Shown here: positions 21,435 to 21,438 of the stretch, piece by piece
Position numbering within the stretch: the stretch's first letter is position 1
Layout of the letters: each line of letters begins with the position of its first letter
NCBI GenBank assembly: GCA_031553235.1
Contig: JAVBLS010000070.1
Location: forward strand, 1 to 21,438
Direction of reading: 5' to 3'
DNA: 21,438 nt
Source: Frigididesulfovibrio sp031553235
GTDB taxonomy: Bacteria > Desulfobacterota > Desulfovibrionia > Desulfovibrionales > Desulfovibrionaceae
Position numbers and translations under genes: made by a program
The notes under the pieces: model-generated
Told to the model about the DNA's origin: nothing
Seen by the model: only the letters and a program-made list of their open reading frames with translations
The model's database searches: none

Positions 21435-21438
21435 AGAA

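Overview
This is a GC-rich bacterial chromosomal window. The gene set and the many G/C-rich intergenic hairpins suggest a Gram-negative of the Desulfovibrionaceae type. It contains LPS Kdo modification, a periplasmic macroglobulin with PBP1C, and a complete tryptophan operon. The taxon is inferred from gene content only and no sequence search was possible.

Layout. 1-1800 is an accessory-looking patch. It holds a Fic-family AMP-transferase on the minus strand (233-1357) whose leader carries overlapping inverted repeats, a likely tyrosine-recombinase relic (about 1480-1713, minus), and a possible gene remnant at the extreme left edge. 1832-4211 holds the plus-strand pair kdnB-kdnA, which is predicted to oxidise and then transaminate C8 of Kdo to give 8-amino-Kdo for lipopolysaccharide. 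4403-5083 is queC (preQ0 synthase), preceded by a structured leader.

5263-12231 is a full trp operon: trpL (leader peptide with tandem Trp codons) - attenuator - trpE - trpGD (fused) - trpC - trpF - trpB - trpA. The genes from trpGD to trpB are translationally coupled by 8, 8 and 4 nt overlaps. trpA is set apart by a 102 nt AT-rich spacer, with a strong hairpin over the trpB stop codon. Leader peptide, anti-terminator and U-tracted terminator can all be located, so ribosome-mediated transcription attenuation is the probable control.

12394-20840 is a convergent minus-strand pair. An alpha-2-macroglobulin-like protein of 1950 aa with an intact thioester motif is followed by pbpC (penicillin-binding protein 1C). 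This is the known bacterial macroglobulin/PBP1C partnership, thought to trap invading proteases and repair the cell wall after a breach. A very AT-rich divergent promoter region (about 20960-21035) separates it from a small basic protein of unknown function (21219-21434, plus).

No tRNA, rRNA, CRISPR array or intact insertion sequence was seen. No wholly new system is evident. The points most worth a second look are the trp attenuator, an IGPS (TrpC) lacking a normally conserved active-site Glu, the hairpins over trpB and after trpA, the overlapping dyads upstream of fic, the queC leader, and G/C-rich repeat elements that appear to have entered coding sequence (pbpC, the terminal small ORF).
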